Notes: generated by a model from the letters alone, not told the origin. 64,000 nucleotides of DNA from Scalesia atractyloides (GCA_947069175.1 CAMTDV010000027.1:38763369-38827368), one strand, 5' to 3'; counted from the stretch's first letter, positions 34,150-45,745 are shown. Made by a program: numbers and translations.

Positions 34150-35217
34150 AGTATTATTGTTGGTTTTCTCGAAAATTGGAAGGTAGTTATGGGGAGTTTT
34201 GAGGATAAGATTAATGGTGAATTTAGGGTTTGAAAGAAGAAGAGAGTAATGGAGAAATTTAAGGGAGATTTTTGTTTTTGAAATTGAAACGGAAAGTGGA
34301 AACTCTGTTGGGATGAAACAGGGTTTATAAAGGGAAGAGTGAATGCTGATGTGGCGGCGGTCCAAAACCATTGATGTTTTACTTAGCAGTGGATGTCCAA
34401 CAGTGGTTGTCTACCACCAATAGTGTTTGCCTAACATCTGATGGCTATCATCTGTGCACGTGTACACTCTGCTGGAGACCAGCAGTGGTTCTGAACAAAG
34501 GAATGATCTGAGGATTTGGAAAATAGTTGTTTTACCAACAGTGGATTGGGAAACCAGTGGTTTCACCAACAGTGGAAGTAGGAACAGAGGATACACTTTC
34601 AACAAAAGATAGATTTTCATGGAGTAATAACCACTGCTGGACATCTACTACTAAGTATAACATCAGTGGTTAGTGGGTTAGTGGTTGAATCAGTGGTTTT
34701 GTACAACTATTGTTGGTGTGTTAGCAATGGTTTATCATCAATGATTTGCATCAGTGGTTTCTTATCAGTGGATAGGATAAGTTCAAGGGGCATTTATGTT
34801 ATGTTTGCATTTATGGCAATGGATAGGATTGCAAGGACTGATACTTATTGTCTTAAATAATGAAGGTTGTTAAAGACGTGTAAGAAAAGTTGACTATATT
34901 GACAATGGTTCAAATGACAGGTGTAAGAAAAGTTAACTATATTGAGAATGGTTCAAATAAAGTTATTTGTATATTGTCAGGATCTGAGTTTGAAGCTGTT
35001 TATGTAAGTTCTAAAAATCTTAAATGAAAGAAGATAAATCAGATGGACTTTCATCATTGGTTTGCATCTGTGGTTAGTGAGTATAACATCAGTGGTAAGT
35101 GAGTTAGTGGTTTGCATCAGTGGGCATTTATGCTAGCTTTGTTTTAATTCATAACCGTTGAGAGATTGTTTTCATTGTCATGCTTTCGTAATTATGATTA
35201 CTTGCACATGACTCACA
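34150..35217 (-). mobile_element. Probable LTR upstream of the second gag pseudogene
   Basis: Bounded on the right by minus-strand TGTGAGTCATGTGC directly after a polypurine tract. Rich in CAGTGGTT/AACCACTG motifs (more than a dozen between 34390 and 35120). A minus-strand TATA box lies near its left end. No recognisable PBS separates it from the gag pseudogene, so the left boundary is uncertain. Confidence 0.5.
34324..34331 (-). promoter_or_regulatory. TATA box ahead of the gag pseudogene
   Basis: Minus strand CCCTTTATAAACCC, about 185 bp upstream of the first gag-like residues, preceded by GC-rich CCGCCGCCACAT. Confidence 0.5.
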
Positions 35218-35230
35218 ATCTCCCCCTGAG
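35218..35230 (-). other. Polypurine tract
   Basis: Minus strand CTCAGGGGGAGAT, then TGTGAGTC. This marks the start of a 3' LTR, so an element's internal region should lie to the right. Confidence 0.6.
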
Positions 35231-35753
35231 CCTAAGATGACTCACTTGTTCGCACAAAATGTAAGGAAAATAGCTTAGACTGATAATCGATTAAAGTGAT
35301 CAAATAGAATAACACATGCACTTTTCTTTTATACGACAATCCTAACCACTGAGCATGAAAGTGACATAACAAAAATAACAAACTTATAACATCTGCTAAG
35401 CTAACCACTACTATACACTAAAAATTATAAGGACCGAAAGAAAACACATATGATACATCCTCTTTTGGTCTTCAGCAGAGCTTTGCCTTGACAGACCTTT
35501 AGCTTTGATCTTCAATAGTGCTTTGTCTTGACAGACCTTTTACCTTTAGATTTAGCAGAGCTTTGTCTTGGCAGACCTTTTCCCTTTAGACTTTAGCAGA
35601 CCTTAGACATTTAGTCTTCAGCAGACCTTGACTTTGGCAGATGTTACATTATGGTAGGGGTCAATTCCAACATATATTTTATATCTAACACATAGTTTTA
35701 CTGAATTTAGTGTAGTTGACAAATTACATATATAAATTTTCTTTGTCTTGTAT
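35231..35753. repeat. Intergenic, with about 50-bp degenerate repeats
   Basis: 35463-35645 repeats a unit around AGCAGAGCTTTGTCTTG and GCAGACCTTT about four times. Position relative to the polypurine tract suggests the 3' noncoding region of the minus-strand element. No coding sequence seen. Confidence 0.55.
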
Positions 35754-35916
35754 GGGGAAGATGGGTGGTTCTCTCCACAGGGCTTATAAAACACAGGTTA
35801 TGTGCAGCAGTCCGCCATATTTAACATATAAAGTTTTTTTATATGTTAAATAAGGCGGGCTGGCGCCAATAACCTGTGTTTTGTAAGCCCTGGGAGAGAA
35901 CCACTTATCTTCCCCC
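35754..35916. repeat. 163-bp hairpin, MITE-like
   Basis: Two arms of about 77 bp form an inverted repeat, about 85% identical by eye, around a 9-nt T-rich loop. The outer ends read GGGGAAGAT; 20 bp inside is CAGGGCTTATAAAACACAGG, matched in reverse by CCTGTGTTTTGTAAGCCCTG. It has the size and form of a miniature inverted-repeat element or a young hairpin-RNA locus. No clear target duplication flanks it. Confidence 0.75.
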
Positions 35917-36700
35917 TAAATGCAAAGAAAACATATGAGGCAATTTAAACCTTCTTTCAATTTCTCTTCATCATAACCAGACGTGCTACACTCAGTTGCT
36001 GATCTAATCTGACAAACAATAACGGTTAATATTAATGTTATTTCATGAGATATGGTTTACGAAGTCATTTTAGTGGAATTGCACCTATCGCTTACCGTAT
36101 AAACTTGTTGTGGCTGCGCTGGCTGCAGCGTTGCATCTACCTGTACACAAAGAGGGGTCAAGATTTAGGTTTTCTTTTACCATAAAGTTCATAGTTATAA
36201 CTTTAATTAATAAATGGTTTTATTTAGCTTACATTAGTTTGCACCATTCAATATCTAGGCGAGTGACCTGATCAGATCAGCTATAAAACAATATAATTAT
36301 CGTATGAGAGAGGAAATGGGAGCTCTGAACCTGAGATGAGAAGAAAATGAGAGAGGGTCAGTAAAGATCACAAATCATTTGGATCTTGTGAAACCTTGAA
36401 CATCTTGTGAAATTGCCATCTCTTAAATCGCCAGAGAGTGAGAAAGGGCCAGAGGATCTTGAAAATGTAGAATGAATCTATAAAACCTTTGATATTTATC
36501 CGTGGCAGGAGCGTATGGGGAACTGGGATGAGCGGGAATTGAAAAATTGAATGCAAAATTTGGCCGCTCAAACATATTGTGCTTAAAGATGTTGTACTTC
36601 ATGCATTAAAGGAGTTTTAAGGGAAGTAGCAAATTACCTTAAGTTACCCGTTGGATATGCTTATTAATATAGTATAGATTAGGATAAAAATATATATTTA
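35917..36700. other. Unassigned intergenic DNA
   Basis: About 0.8 kb without coding signal or repeats that I recognise. Confidence 0.4.
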
Positions 36701-36839
36701 GAATCACCAAATGTGCGTGTATATATGTTTTTTATAAGTTATATGTATTTCGTTAATGTAGAAATACATGCTGAAACACATATTTACACAAAAAACAAAT
36801 CATAAAAAAAATACTAGAAACTTGACAAGTTTAAATATA

Positions 36840-37005
36840 TATAAGAATGTATATGTCCAAACATGGACAAAACCAACATACCAGACAATTGAGACAAAAT
36901 AAACAAAACGGACAACACAGACAACACCAACAAAACGGACGAAATGAACCAAGCGGACGACACGAACCAAAGGACGAAACGAACAAAAAGAAACATACCA
37001 ACCGA
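36840..37005 (+). repeat. Low-complexity ACAA/CGGAC tract
   Basis: Drifting short repeats of the ACAAAACGGACAA and ACGAACCAA type. Open in two frames but with no protein-like character. Confidence 0.6.
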
Positions 37006-37099
37006 CACGCGAAATATATACTAGAGTTTATAAATGTAAATTATATAAAATTATTAGTAGTTTTTATAAACTTATCTTTTATATAAAAAGCATAAGTAA

Positions 37100-37400
37100 T
37101 CTTTAAGCTTTGGGCTAGGCCCATTTACATAACCAAATAGGCTAAGCCCATTTACATCATCAAATAGGTTAAGCCCATTTATATAATCTATTGGGCTAGG
37201 CCCACTTTTAGAAAATCAATTGGGGAAGGCCCACTTACAAAATACAAATGGGATAGGCCCAAATTTTATAATTTAATTGGGTTAGGCCTACTTTTATAAA
37301 ACTCAATTGAGCCAGGCCCACTTATATAATTCAATTGGGCTAGGCCCATACATACAATTCAAGTGAGTTATGCCATTTCACTTATCTTTTGGGCTAGGCC
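37100..37400. repeat. Palindromic GGGCTAGGCCCA array
   Basis: About ten degenerate units spaced 30-36 bp, each centred on TGGGCTAGGCCCA or a variant, separated by AT-rich TTTATATAA-like spacers. TGGGCC/GGCCCA is the core of the plant site II element bound by TCP factors; binding here is inference. Confidence 0.75.
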
Positions 37401-38579
37401 ATTCAAACAATAAGAATAAAAAAATATATATATGGAATATATATTAGCAAACAAGGATACAAAAATAAATACAAGTATAATAAAAATTCAAGATGAACGA
37501 CTTGTACAAAAACAAAACGTGAGCCTAAGCGTCTAACAAGATTAGAACACTTGTAGGTTATGTCACAAGTGCAGAACCAGATAATATCCAGAGATTTGCG
37601 CTTTCACGGAGCGCAAATATGTGAGTTCATGTTTCCCCCTTTCTTTAAACATTTTTACAGTTATATCTTACGAGGAAGATACATGTTACAATGGTATGTT
37701 TAAGCTAGTTAATGAAACAAACATAAGATCATGTGCGAATAAGATAGTATCAAGGGGCCATTATTGAATATCCAAGCACCGAGGAGGAACCAAACTGATA
37801 GATCTATTGGGTTTTGGCGAGCCCCACTCTTATCCGCACAACAAAGTTCGTTAGAGTGATTTTGTCTAGGTTTGGTTGCCTCCTATCTCGGCACACATAT
37901 TAGTGTCCTTGCAAAACACTAATGATCAATGATTTCATTAAGGCTTTACATACTAGGTTTTCATTATGATACTTCAAATGTTTTAAAAATTCATTTGATT
38001 GAAAACTAAACACATGAATTAACCATCTTTCTTGACGTTTTTAAGCTTAACATATATTTTAGGTAACTAGTGAACAACATTGGAAAACCGAGTCCGTGAT
38101 GTTAAGGTGTCAAGCATAAGATGTCATCTACTTTTGGTAGACTTTGGTTCACGTGTCACGCCCTCGTGCGAAACATGGAATGCAAAGTCTTGATTGTTTT
38201 CAGAAATATGTTTTGTAAACTTGTGTTTTTAAATTTCAAACAATGTAATTGAAGTTGTAGTTGTCTTTCTTTTCAAACAAACATGTATTGATATAATTAT
38301 GTTTAATTAAATCGTATGAATGAACATCTTACTATCTTTTATATTAGTTGTTACTTGATTGCATGCAATGATTACTGCACTGATAACACCTCGCACTTCT
38401 GCTACGACCGGGTGTGACATTTCCGTTCTCCTTGTTTGAGCATAACTTGTTAGTTTATTTAATGCATTTTATTAAATCCAGATAGTGTAGTAGTTGGTGA
38501 GTAGTTATTATTGTTTTATTTCTTTGTAATCCAATAAGTAGGTAGAGGTTTAGAGGTCGATGATATCATTGAAAAGTAA

Positions 38580-39408
38580 TGAATTATGTTCCTAAAATCT
38601 CTCTATTATCTATTAACTTTATCTAATCCTTATGTTTTCTCTAAACACTAAATTGGTATATCATTTGGTACGAGATCCGGTTCAATAATAGACGCTCAAA
38701 AGATATCTGATAAAGTGTTCAATAAGTATTTGTGTGAGAGGTTGGTTCACCCAAAATCCCTCCTCAATTGGATGAAAGCTATTATGTAAGCAATTCAAGT
38801 CACTTATCGAGGTCTCCTAAATTAATAACTGTTTTTTGTTAAGCTATGTAGCTAAAGTACACATACTACTTATCCATCTTCGGTCATGGCAAAACATAGC
38901 CTTAAACTCTCTCTAGTTATTACTCCAAAATCCGTCTCAATATGAGACTCCTCAGCCGCCGCTCTTCACCGGTTTCGCTCCTCCAAAACTCAAGGATCTA
39001 ACATTTCTGTTACCTACTAAAGCATGTAATAAACGCCAAAAGATTTCATTAATGGTAAAGAATGATGTACGTGATCTAAAACTATCAAAATTATGTCACA
39101 TTTATGGTATATATTGTATGTGAAGAAAGATAGAAAGGGAGAAAGATTTCATTTGTTAATTAATGGGTCAATCCAACATTGTATAGATGCAATAGATGAC
39201 ATAAACTCAATAAGAGAACCTAGTAAGAGAAGCTAAAGATTTTAGTTGTTTATCTACATTCAAGGAAAAACATTCTTAATTGGCAAAGAGTAGAGAAACA
39301 TTGTGTGTGTTTTGGCAAATTAGGAATACATGATTGTGGCATTTTTGCAATGTGGAAGATTTAGGAATGAAAACTGTGTTTGGTTATAAGGTATAGTTGG
39401 CAAATCTG
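38580..39408. repeat. Isolated partial foldback unit (unit 9)
   Basis: Spacer end, left arm (from 38885) and part of the loop; right arm missing after GGCAAATCT. Nearly the same sequence, with the same left flank, occurs at 47528-48330, so the two are a duplicated pair. Confidence 0.75.
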
Positions 39409-39738
39409 AAATCATAAATCCCTTCTAGAACTTTCCAACAAAGTAAAAACCCTAGTTAGGAGCCGTCAACCAACCTACTACTACTTACCAACATTTTACT
39501 CTTAATAAAATACTTACCATTGGATTAATTTAGCTAACTCCTAGCACCAATAGGATGTTACCACATCAGAGTTGCCAACACATGGTATTGCCAACAAAAC
39601 CATGTGTTATTTAACGAATGTTGTGCAAAAGTAAGTTCGATTACAGAATTCGAACATCTCTTTCATTGGATCGAGAGTCTGTTGTTTAACGTTGTTATGG
39701 TCCAGATCTTTGGTACTGGTATGTATATAAACTCTATA
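39409..39738. other. Left flank of copia B
   Basis: Degenerate sequence continuing, after removal of copia B, into 45751 onward. A small inverted repeat, AACACATGGT/ACCATGTGTT, lies at 39577-39608. A short ORF starting near 39604 is interrupted by the insertion; not recognised. Confidence 0.4.
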
Positions 39739-39743
39739 TCTTT
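39739..39743. repeat. Target-site duplication TCTTT (left)
   Basis: Exact match to 45746-45750. Confidence 0.88.
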
Positions 39744-40349
39744 TGTAAGTCCACCTGAGGATCAAGTTAAACCAGTTCCTTGTTCATACAACATACACAC
39801 AAGTGCGGAATCCAAGTGTGCATGAACCAAAGCAAAGTAAAGAACATGGGGTAACCAAAGATTCACTATCTTGATTAATGATTGAGAACAAGTACAAACA
39901 TATACACACAATGCTCGTATGACTCAAACAAACTTGCTGTGTTCTTGTGTCTTCGTCTTCAGAGAGAATGTTGAGAGGCTCACTTAGACCAACTAGCTAA
40001 CTAACTCTGACTGAGAGGAACATGTCTGCTTATATAGTGTCCAAGCTGGTCACTCGTACGAAAACACGTTGCCAGACATATGGAACACACTATTAAACAT
40101 GAGACACATCTTCAGAACATCTGTTTCATAAGAAATACATTGTTTCGTACGAAACATGTGACTCGTACGAAACCTATGACTTGCACAGAATTCTCATTCT
40201 TGGAGAACATGTGTAGTCATGACGTTTACAAGACTCAACGGTATGCACACATGCAACCGATTAACACAGACAAGCTAAGATGTCATACTAGATCAAGATA
40301 GAAGGATATCTCGATCTATTGGACACGACCAAACCTATACAGACACTTG
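39744..40349 (-). repeat. Copia B 3' LTR, inner end damaged
   Basis: Matches the 5' LTR up to CAGACACTTG, but the last roughly 75 bp next to the internal region are replaced by two copies of CTTGTTGCAAGGTATTACTT. A minus-strand TATA motif lies at 40029-40037. Confidence 0.85.
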
Positions 40350-41618
40350 TTGCAAGGTATTACTTTATGGATTACTTGTTGCAAGGTATTACTTTATGAA
40401 GTTGCGATATCATACAAAAGGTTCTTTGGCGTATCTTGGTAGAAAACTTTCGAGTATCAACTTTGGCTAATCTTTCAAAAAGTAACTACATAAGCAACTA
40501 AGTAGACTAGACTTACAATCAAAATATATAGATAGACAATATATCTATTTAACAATCTTTTTCGAGTTTCAAGGTAAAGGAATCATACCAGCATTTTAAT
40601 CTTTGTAAAAAAGGTATTTGGTTTTCAAAATTAAACACATAAGTAGTTAACTATGGTTATCGGTATTGTTGTCCACGTAAGCTCAGACTTATGAGATGTA
40701 ATCATGATTAGGAGATATGATTAAGATATGAAATATACTTACTAGCCGGTGTTCAACCACATCACGACACATTCCCGTATCAAGATATGCCCCAGATAAA
40801 ATCTTACGGGTGAGTAGACTGCTTTATCATCTGTTTTGACGTATATGAATGATGTGAGATACTCACTTATTTTTGATTGAAAACAAGCCCTTTGTGATTT
40901 AATCACTTATTGATGAGGAACTTGATTTTCATATGCATGCAGGGCACAGGAGTAAGTCCGTGAACAGGTTAGTACCATCGTACCGACAAAGAGACGAACT
41001 TAGCTCCCTCATAAAGCTGTGAATTTTATCACTTATTTTGGAGATGTGATATTTTTATCACTTATTTGATGGTCGAATGCAGTATGTACACGTATGTATG
41101 ATATCATGGAAGTTCTAGACTTGCGCCACCGTTATTTTTTGGCAAAAGATTCAACCATGATACCCAGATGATAAGCCAGCATAAAGACTGTATATCTCAG
41201 AACCTCGGCACTCTATCAAACAAAATTTCGGTACCAAGAGCATATGCCAATGAATGGTTCCCACCTGGCGTTCTGTCTGTTAGGTTTATATCAACCTGCA
41301 CATTTTAATCTAATTGTGAGCCTACCGATACATCATTAGCAAAGCTACTTATCAATCTTCTTTCTATGCTTTTAACCATATATGACAGATTTACCGATGA
41401 ATTTCATCATCTTCAATTTATCCAAGAAACCCATTTTTGATTTTTCTAATGTTTTTGTATTTTTCTGAATTTTCTCCCCCTTAAGCAAAGAAGGTAAATA
41501 AAGAACATATTTTTGTATTTTCTTGAAATTTACTCCCCCTAAAATATAAAACTAAAAATCTTTTTGTAGTTTATATTTTTAAAAAAATAATTTACAAAAA
41601 TAGTTAGCCATGGTTGAG
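40350..41618 (-). other. Copia B 3' noncoding region
   Basis: Follows the RNase H stop. Shares blocks with the same part of copia A. No ORF of interest. Purine-rich tracts (CTCCCCC on the plus strand at about 41475 and 41532) may be polypurine-tract relics. Confidence 0.6.
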
Positions 41619-42990
41619 TTACTCGGGCTTCACCTTGATGCCATTGACCAAAAATAGATAATCAAAACGTGATTTATCAAAGGCTTTGGTAAAAAGGTCG
41701 GCACGTTGGTGATCAGTGTGGACTTTAACAACATCGATAAGTCTCTTTTCATAACAATCTCGTATGAAATGATAATTTCAATGTGTTTTGATTTTGAATG
41801 CTATACAGGATTCCAAGTAATTTGTAAAGCAGCTTCATTATCAACAAAAATAGGAGTAGTAAGAAATTCAAAACCGTAGTCGCGCATTTGCTGTTGAATC
41901 CATAGAACTTGAGAGCAGCAACTAGAAGCTGAAATGTACTCAGCCTCACATGTTGATGTAGCTACACAAGTTTGTTTTTTGCATTGCCACGTGACTAGGC
42001 GATTTCCCAAGAACTGACATCCTGCTGTTGTAGATTTTGCATCGATTTTGCAGCCGCCATGATCACTGAATGCCGTCAGATTAAAGTTATCATCGTTAGG
42101 GTACCATAGACCAGTGTCAGGGCGACCCTTCAAATAACGAAAAATCCTTTTCACAGCCATCAAGTGAGAAACCTTCGGACTAGACTGATAGCGTGCCAGA
42201 AGACATGTTGGGTACATTATGTCGGGTCTTGAAGCAGTAAGGTACATGAGAGATCCGATCATAGCACGATAGAGAGATGGTTCTACATGTTCACCCATTC
42301 CGTTTGGAGTAATCCCATGATTTTGAGCTAATGGAGTTCCCAAGGGTTTTGAGTCATCCATCTGAAATCCCTTGAGAATATCTCCGACATACTTGGTTTG
42401 ATGGATAAAAATCCCTTCCTTTGATTGTTGAACCTGCAAACCTAAAACGAAAGTCATTTCTCCCGTTGCGCTCATCTCGAACTTCTCCTGCATAACCTGT
42501 TCGAATTCTTTGCACATTCGAGTGTTAGTAGACCCAAATATAATATCATCAACATAAACTTGTACGAGCAGCAAGTCTTCGTTCCTTTCCTTGATGAAGA
42601 GAGTACAGTCGATCAAGCCTCGTCGAAAACCATTCTTTAACAAATAGGTAGACAACGTTCCATACCAAGCCCTTGGAGCTTGATGAAGATCATATAATGC
42701 CTTGTTGAGAAGTCAAACCTTGTCAGGATGGAGAGGATCTTTAAAACATGGCGGTTGTCAACATATACTTCCTCTTCTACCACACCATGAAGAAATGCAC
42801 TCTTCACATCCATCTGATAAATGGTGAACTTCTTGAAGGACGCATAAGCCAAAAAGATTCTTATGGCCTCAAGTCGTGCAACTGGTGCATAAACTTCATT
42901 GTAATCAATGCCTTCGACCTGATTAAAACCTTGAACAACCAATCGCGCTTTGTTTCTCACAACAACACCTCGGTTTGTCACAACCAAGTG
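41619..42990 (-). pseudogene. Copia B reverse transcriptase and RNase H
   Basis: Copia-type polymerase on the minus strand. The N-terminal part (42637-42987) has the RT segment ARLVVQGFNQVEGIDYNEVY and QMDVKSAFLHG. After a frameshift near 42650 the next frame (41801-42655) contains the catalytic YVDDIIFGST, then a DSKPLGTP-like segment, SRPDIMYPTCLLARYQ, and RNase H motifs (AFSDHGGCKIDAKSTTAGC, STCEAEYISAS, VDNEAAL). Another frameshift precedes the terminal VNGIKVKPE and its stop at 41619. The RT begins late: the upstream fingers region, integrase and protease are absent, since gag sequence abuts at about 42980. The canonical YVDD is intact, but the enzyme cannot be made from this copy. Confidence 0.88.
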
Positions 42991-44385
42991 ACGGCGGTTT
43001 TGTCAAAGCCGTACTTTGTATCCTTCTTGCTTTCCAAACTGGTTCTACCCGTTCTTCTCATATAATCATTCGCTCTTCTCATAGCACTTGCAAATGCCCA
43101 CTTGATGTGCATCAGCTCCATTTCATCTCGATCAATTTGTTCATAGTCTTCGTTTGTCAAATTGATGTTCCCTATTTAACCTGCAACTAAACCATAATAA
43201 GCACTGACCATGGTATTTAGAAGTTCCGCATGTTCCTGTGCAACTTCTACATTGATTTTGGAGAGATTTGACTTGTCAAGTTTGACAGTGTTGGGATTTG
43301 TAGATTGTCTGTTGCTTCCATAGAAAGCTTGTTGAGGAGCTTGCTGTGGAGCTTTATACGCTAAATCCTTTGGCTGTGGAAGGAAGGCTTTCGGATCAAA
43401 AGCCTGTCCATAGGTTTGATTACTCGAACCTGTAGACTGACTTGATTGAACTAGTTGGGGTAGAAAAGGGTTCACGTTTGACACAAACACGGTCTGTAGC
43501 TTCGGTTGCCGACTTGAGCTTGTACCTGCATTTATACCTCCAAAATACATCCTAGGGTTTTGTGGAGCAGAGACTCGTTGTGACTTTCGGAGTTCTTCTT
43601 CATTCTTGTTCTCCGGTTTCTGCACAAATTCATAAATACTAATTGAGTCCAAAACACCTGTATGTTTTAAAAGATCAATAAATTGACCCCATTTCGGTGG
43701 TAAAGCATCAGCAAATCGCATCACAATTTCTTGTGGTGCTGCTAACACTTTATACGAGTACATTTCACCGAGAAGATGAGAAAACCGAGTGGTCATATCA
43801 TTCAAGGTTTCGTTCCCCATGAACATGAAACCTTCAAACTCTTTCTTGAGCAGATCATGCCGAATCTTCCTGGTAGCAACGTTACCTTCACCTCTTGCTT
43901 CCAAAGTGTCCAACAAATTTTTCGTTGTAGTACAATACACAAACTGATGATAAATGTCTTTATGCGGAGCTTGTATGAGGATAGCAAATGCCTTTTTCTC
44001 TAGATCGTAAGCTTTCTTGTCACATTCGACTAGATTGGCCAATGAGGTTGGATTTGATCCAGCTTCTTCAAGTGCTTCATTGTAGGGGGGTAGTGAAACA
44101 CGTCCACAATTCCATGTTTTGACCGAGAATATCCGTATGAAAACGACTTTTCCATGAAGGATAATCGTTCATGTGATTTAACTTCGTCGGTCGGTTATTA
44201 CTCCCTGTTTCACTTTCGCTCATTAACAGAGTTTGGATGCTTTGATTCTGATTCGCAACACACGCACATTGATTTGCAGACATCATTGTTGTATGTTGAG
44301 GCATCAAAGATTTTACCCATGATGTTGCGATGCTTTGTGAAGACTCCTGATTTGAGCTTGAACAACTCCAATCCCACGGGTTAGA
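42978..44385 (-). pseudogene. Copia B gag
   Basis: Minus-strand gag of the UBN2/copia type. The N-terminus near 44385 has NPWDWSC..., paralleled in copia C. A frame break lies near 44080. The main frame (43176-44042, 288 codons) carries YDLEKKAFAILIQ, HKDIYHQF, a RGEGN...KIRHDLLKKEF segment and FADALPPKWGQFIDLL. The last part (42978-43160) reads EMELMHIKWAFASAMRRA and GFDK, after which the zinc knuckle expected here is missing and RT sequence begins. The deletion therefore starts at the knuckle. Confidence 0.82.
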
Positions 44386-44414
44386 ACTTATTATATTTTC
44401 TTGTTTTATGAATA

Positions 44415-45048
44415 TTTAAAGGTTTAAAGTTTCAAAATTATAATTACCTTTTACAAGTTCTGAAAATATGACAAATTCTAAAATCACAAAGCTTTGAAAA
44501 ACACGAAAAACAAACAACAATTGTTTCATGCGAGACAGCTGTTTCGTGCGAAACAAGGAAGTTTCGTGCGAGACGCTTGTTTTGTGCGGGTCAAGTGTTT
44601 TGTGCGGTTCAGATGAATCGTACAAAATAGCTCAGTCGCACAAATTGCTTTGTTCAGCGTTTTTCAGTGGAATCTTTACAGAAATGATTTGGTGAAAATT
44701 TTCCTCTCTTGTGTAGACCTTCTTTTTCGAAAATACCTGTTGTCTTACCCACTTTTAGTTAAAACACAGAATTTTAACAGTCAACCAGTCCAAGTCCAGA
44801 TCCAAGTCAGAAAATATCAACCCTACCAAAACTAATCATATTCAAATTTTTGCAGATTTCTTCCTCAAGGGTGTTCTTTAGAAAAATTTTACCATAAAAT
44901 TTTCTGCATGCAGCAGATTTTAACCAAGTTTTAAGTTAGTTATCTATCCAAATCTTAAGTTTTCTGCTGGAGATTCAAGAACACTTCAGAAATCTTCAAA
45001 CTAGCTCAGACACAATTCTGTCCGGTTTTGAACAAGGAAAGAGCCAAA
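44415..45048 (-). other. Copia B leader
   Basis: Between PBS and gag. 44525-44645 repeats TTTCGTGCGA- and TTTTGTGCGG-like motifs, a looser form of the palindromes in the LTR. No gene. Confidence 0.6.
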
Positions 45049-45060
45049 GCTCTGATACCA
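45049..45060 (-). other. Copia B primer-binding site
   Basis: Minus strand TGGTATCAGAGC, two bases inside the 5' LTR. Confidence 0.92.
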
Positions 45061-45062
45061 CT

Positions 45063-45745
45063 TGTAGGTCCACCTGAGGATCAAGTTAAACCAGTTCCTT
45101 ATTCATATAACATACACACACGTGCGTAATCCAAGTGTGCATGCAACCAAAGCAAAGTAAAGAACACGGTTAACCAAAGATTCACTATCTTGATTAACGA
45201 TTGAGAAAAGGTACAAACATATACACACAATGCTCGTATGACTCAGACAAACTTGTTGTGTTCTTGTGTCTTCGTCTTCAGAGAGAATGCTGAGAGGCTC
45301 ACTTAGACCAACTAGCTAACTAACTCTGACTGAGAGGAACATGTCTGCTTATATAGTGTCCAAGCTGGTCACTCATACGAAAACACGTTGCCAGACATAT
45401 GGAACACACTATTACACACGAGACACATCTTCAGAACATCTGTTTCGTACGAAATACATTGTTTCGTATGAAACCATTCATTGTTTCGTACGAAACATGT
45501 GACTCGTACGAAACCTATGACTCGCACAGAATTCTCATTGTTGGAGAACGTTTGTAGTCATGACGTTTACAAGACTCAACGGTATGCACACATTAACACA
45601 GACAAGCTAAGATGTCACACTAGATCAAGATAGAATGATATCTGGATCTATTCGACACGACCAAACCTATACAGACACTTGAGCAAAGACCGTACAATTA
45701 CAACTGTAATTAAGAACAAGCGATAGACACAAAACTGTATCAACA
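45063..45745 (-). repeat. Copia B 5' LTR
   Basis: 683 bp, minus strand TGTTGATACAG...GACCTACA. Contains palindromic TTTCGTACGAAA motifs (45440-45510) upstream of a minus-strand TATA box (45348-45356). Confidence 0.9.

Larger units (their letters stand above)
36701..38419 (+). mobile_element. Gypsy-type LTR, probably solo; left end uncertain
   Basis: Ends CGGGTGTGACA at 38419, like the other gypsy LTRs here. 37740-37910 (GAGGAGGAACCAAACTG, GCCCCACTCTTATCCGCACA) resembles gypsy LTR sequence I recall from this plant family. Contains the low-complexity stretch 36840-37005 and the palindrome array 37100-37400. No gag or pol adjoins. Confidence 0.45.
39744..45745 (-). mobile_element. Copia B: 6.0-kb Ty1/copia element, internally deleted
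   Basis: Defined by two LTRs, TCTTT target duplications and an initiator-tRNA PBS, read on the minus strand. Order: 5' LTR, PBS, leader with TTTCGTGCGA-type repeats, gag, reverse transcriptase, RNase H, about 1.2 kb of noncoding DNA, 3' LTR. Protease and integrase are missing because gag is joined directly to the reverse transcriptase. Frameshifts and an end-damaged 3' LTR suggest it is older than copia A. Confidence 0.9.

Noticed and set aside
35773..35895. hAT-type MITE with CAGGG termini inside the hairpin
   Set aside because: The inverted repeat continues about 20 bp beyond CAGGG on both sides and the adjoining bases are inverted, not direct, so no 8-bp target duplication exists at that point.
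36814..37086. Gln/Asn/Arg-rich ORF and its Val/Leu-rich antisense
   Set aside because: Artefact of ACAA/CGGAC short repeats within an LTR-like block.
42748..43190. Plus-strand ORFs antisense to the copia B gag-RT junction
   Set aside because: Antisense shadows of gag and reverse transcriptase.
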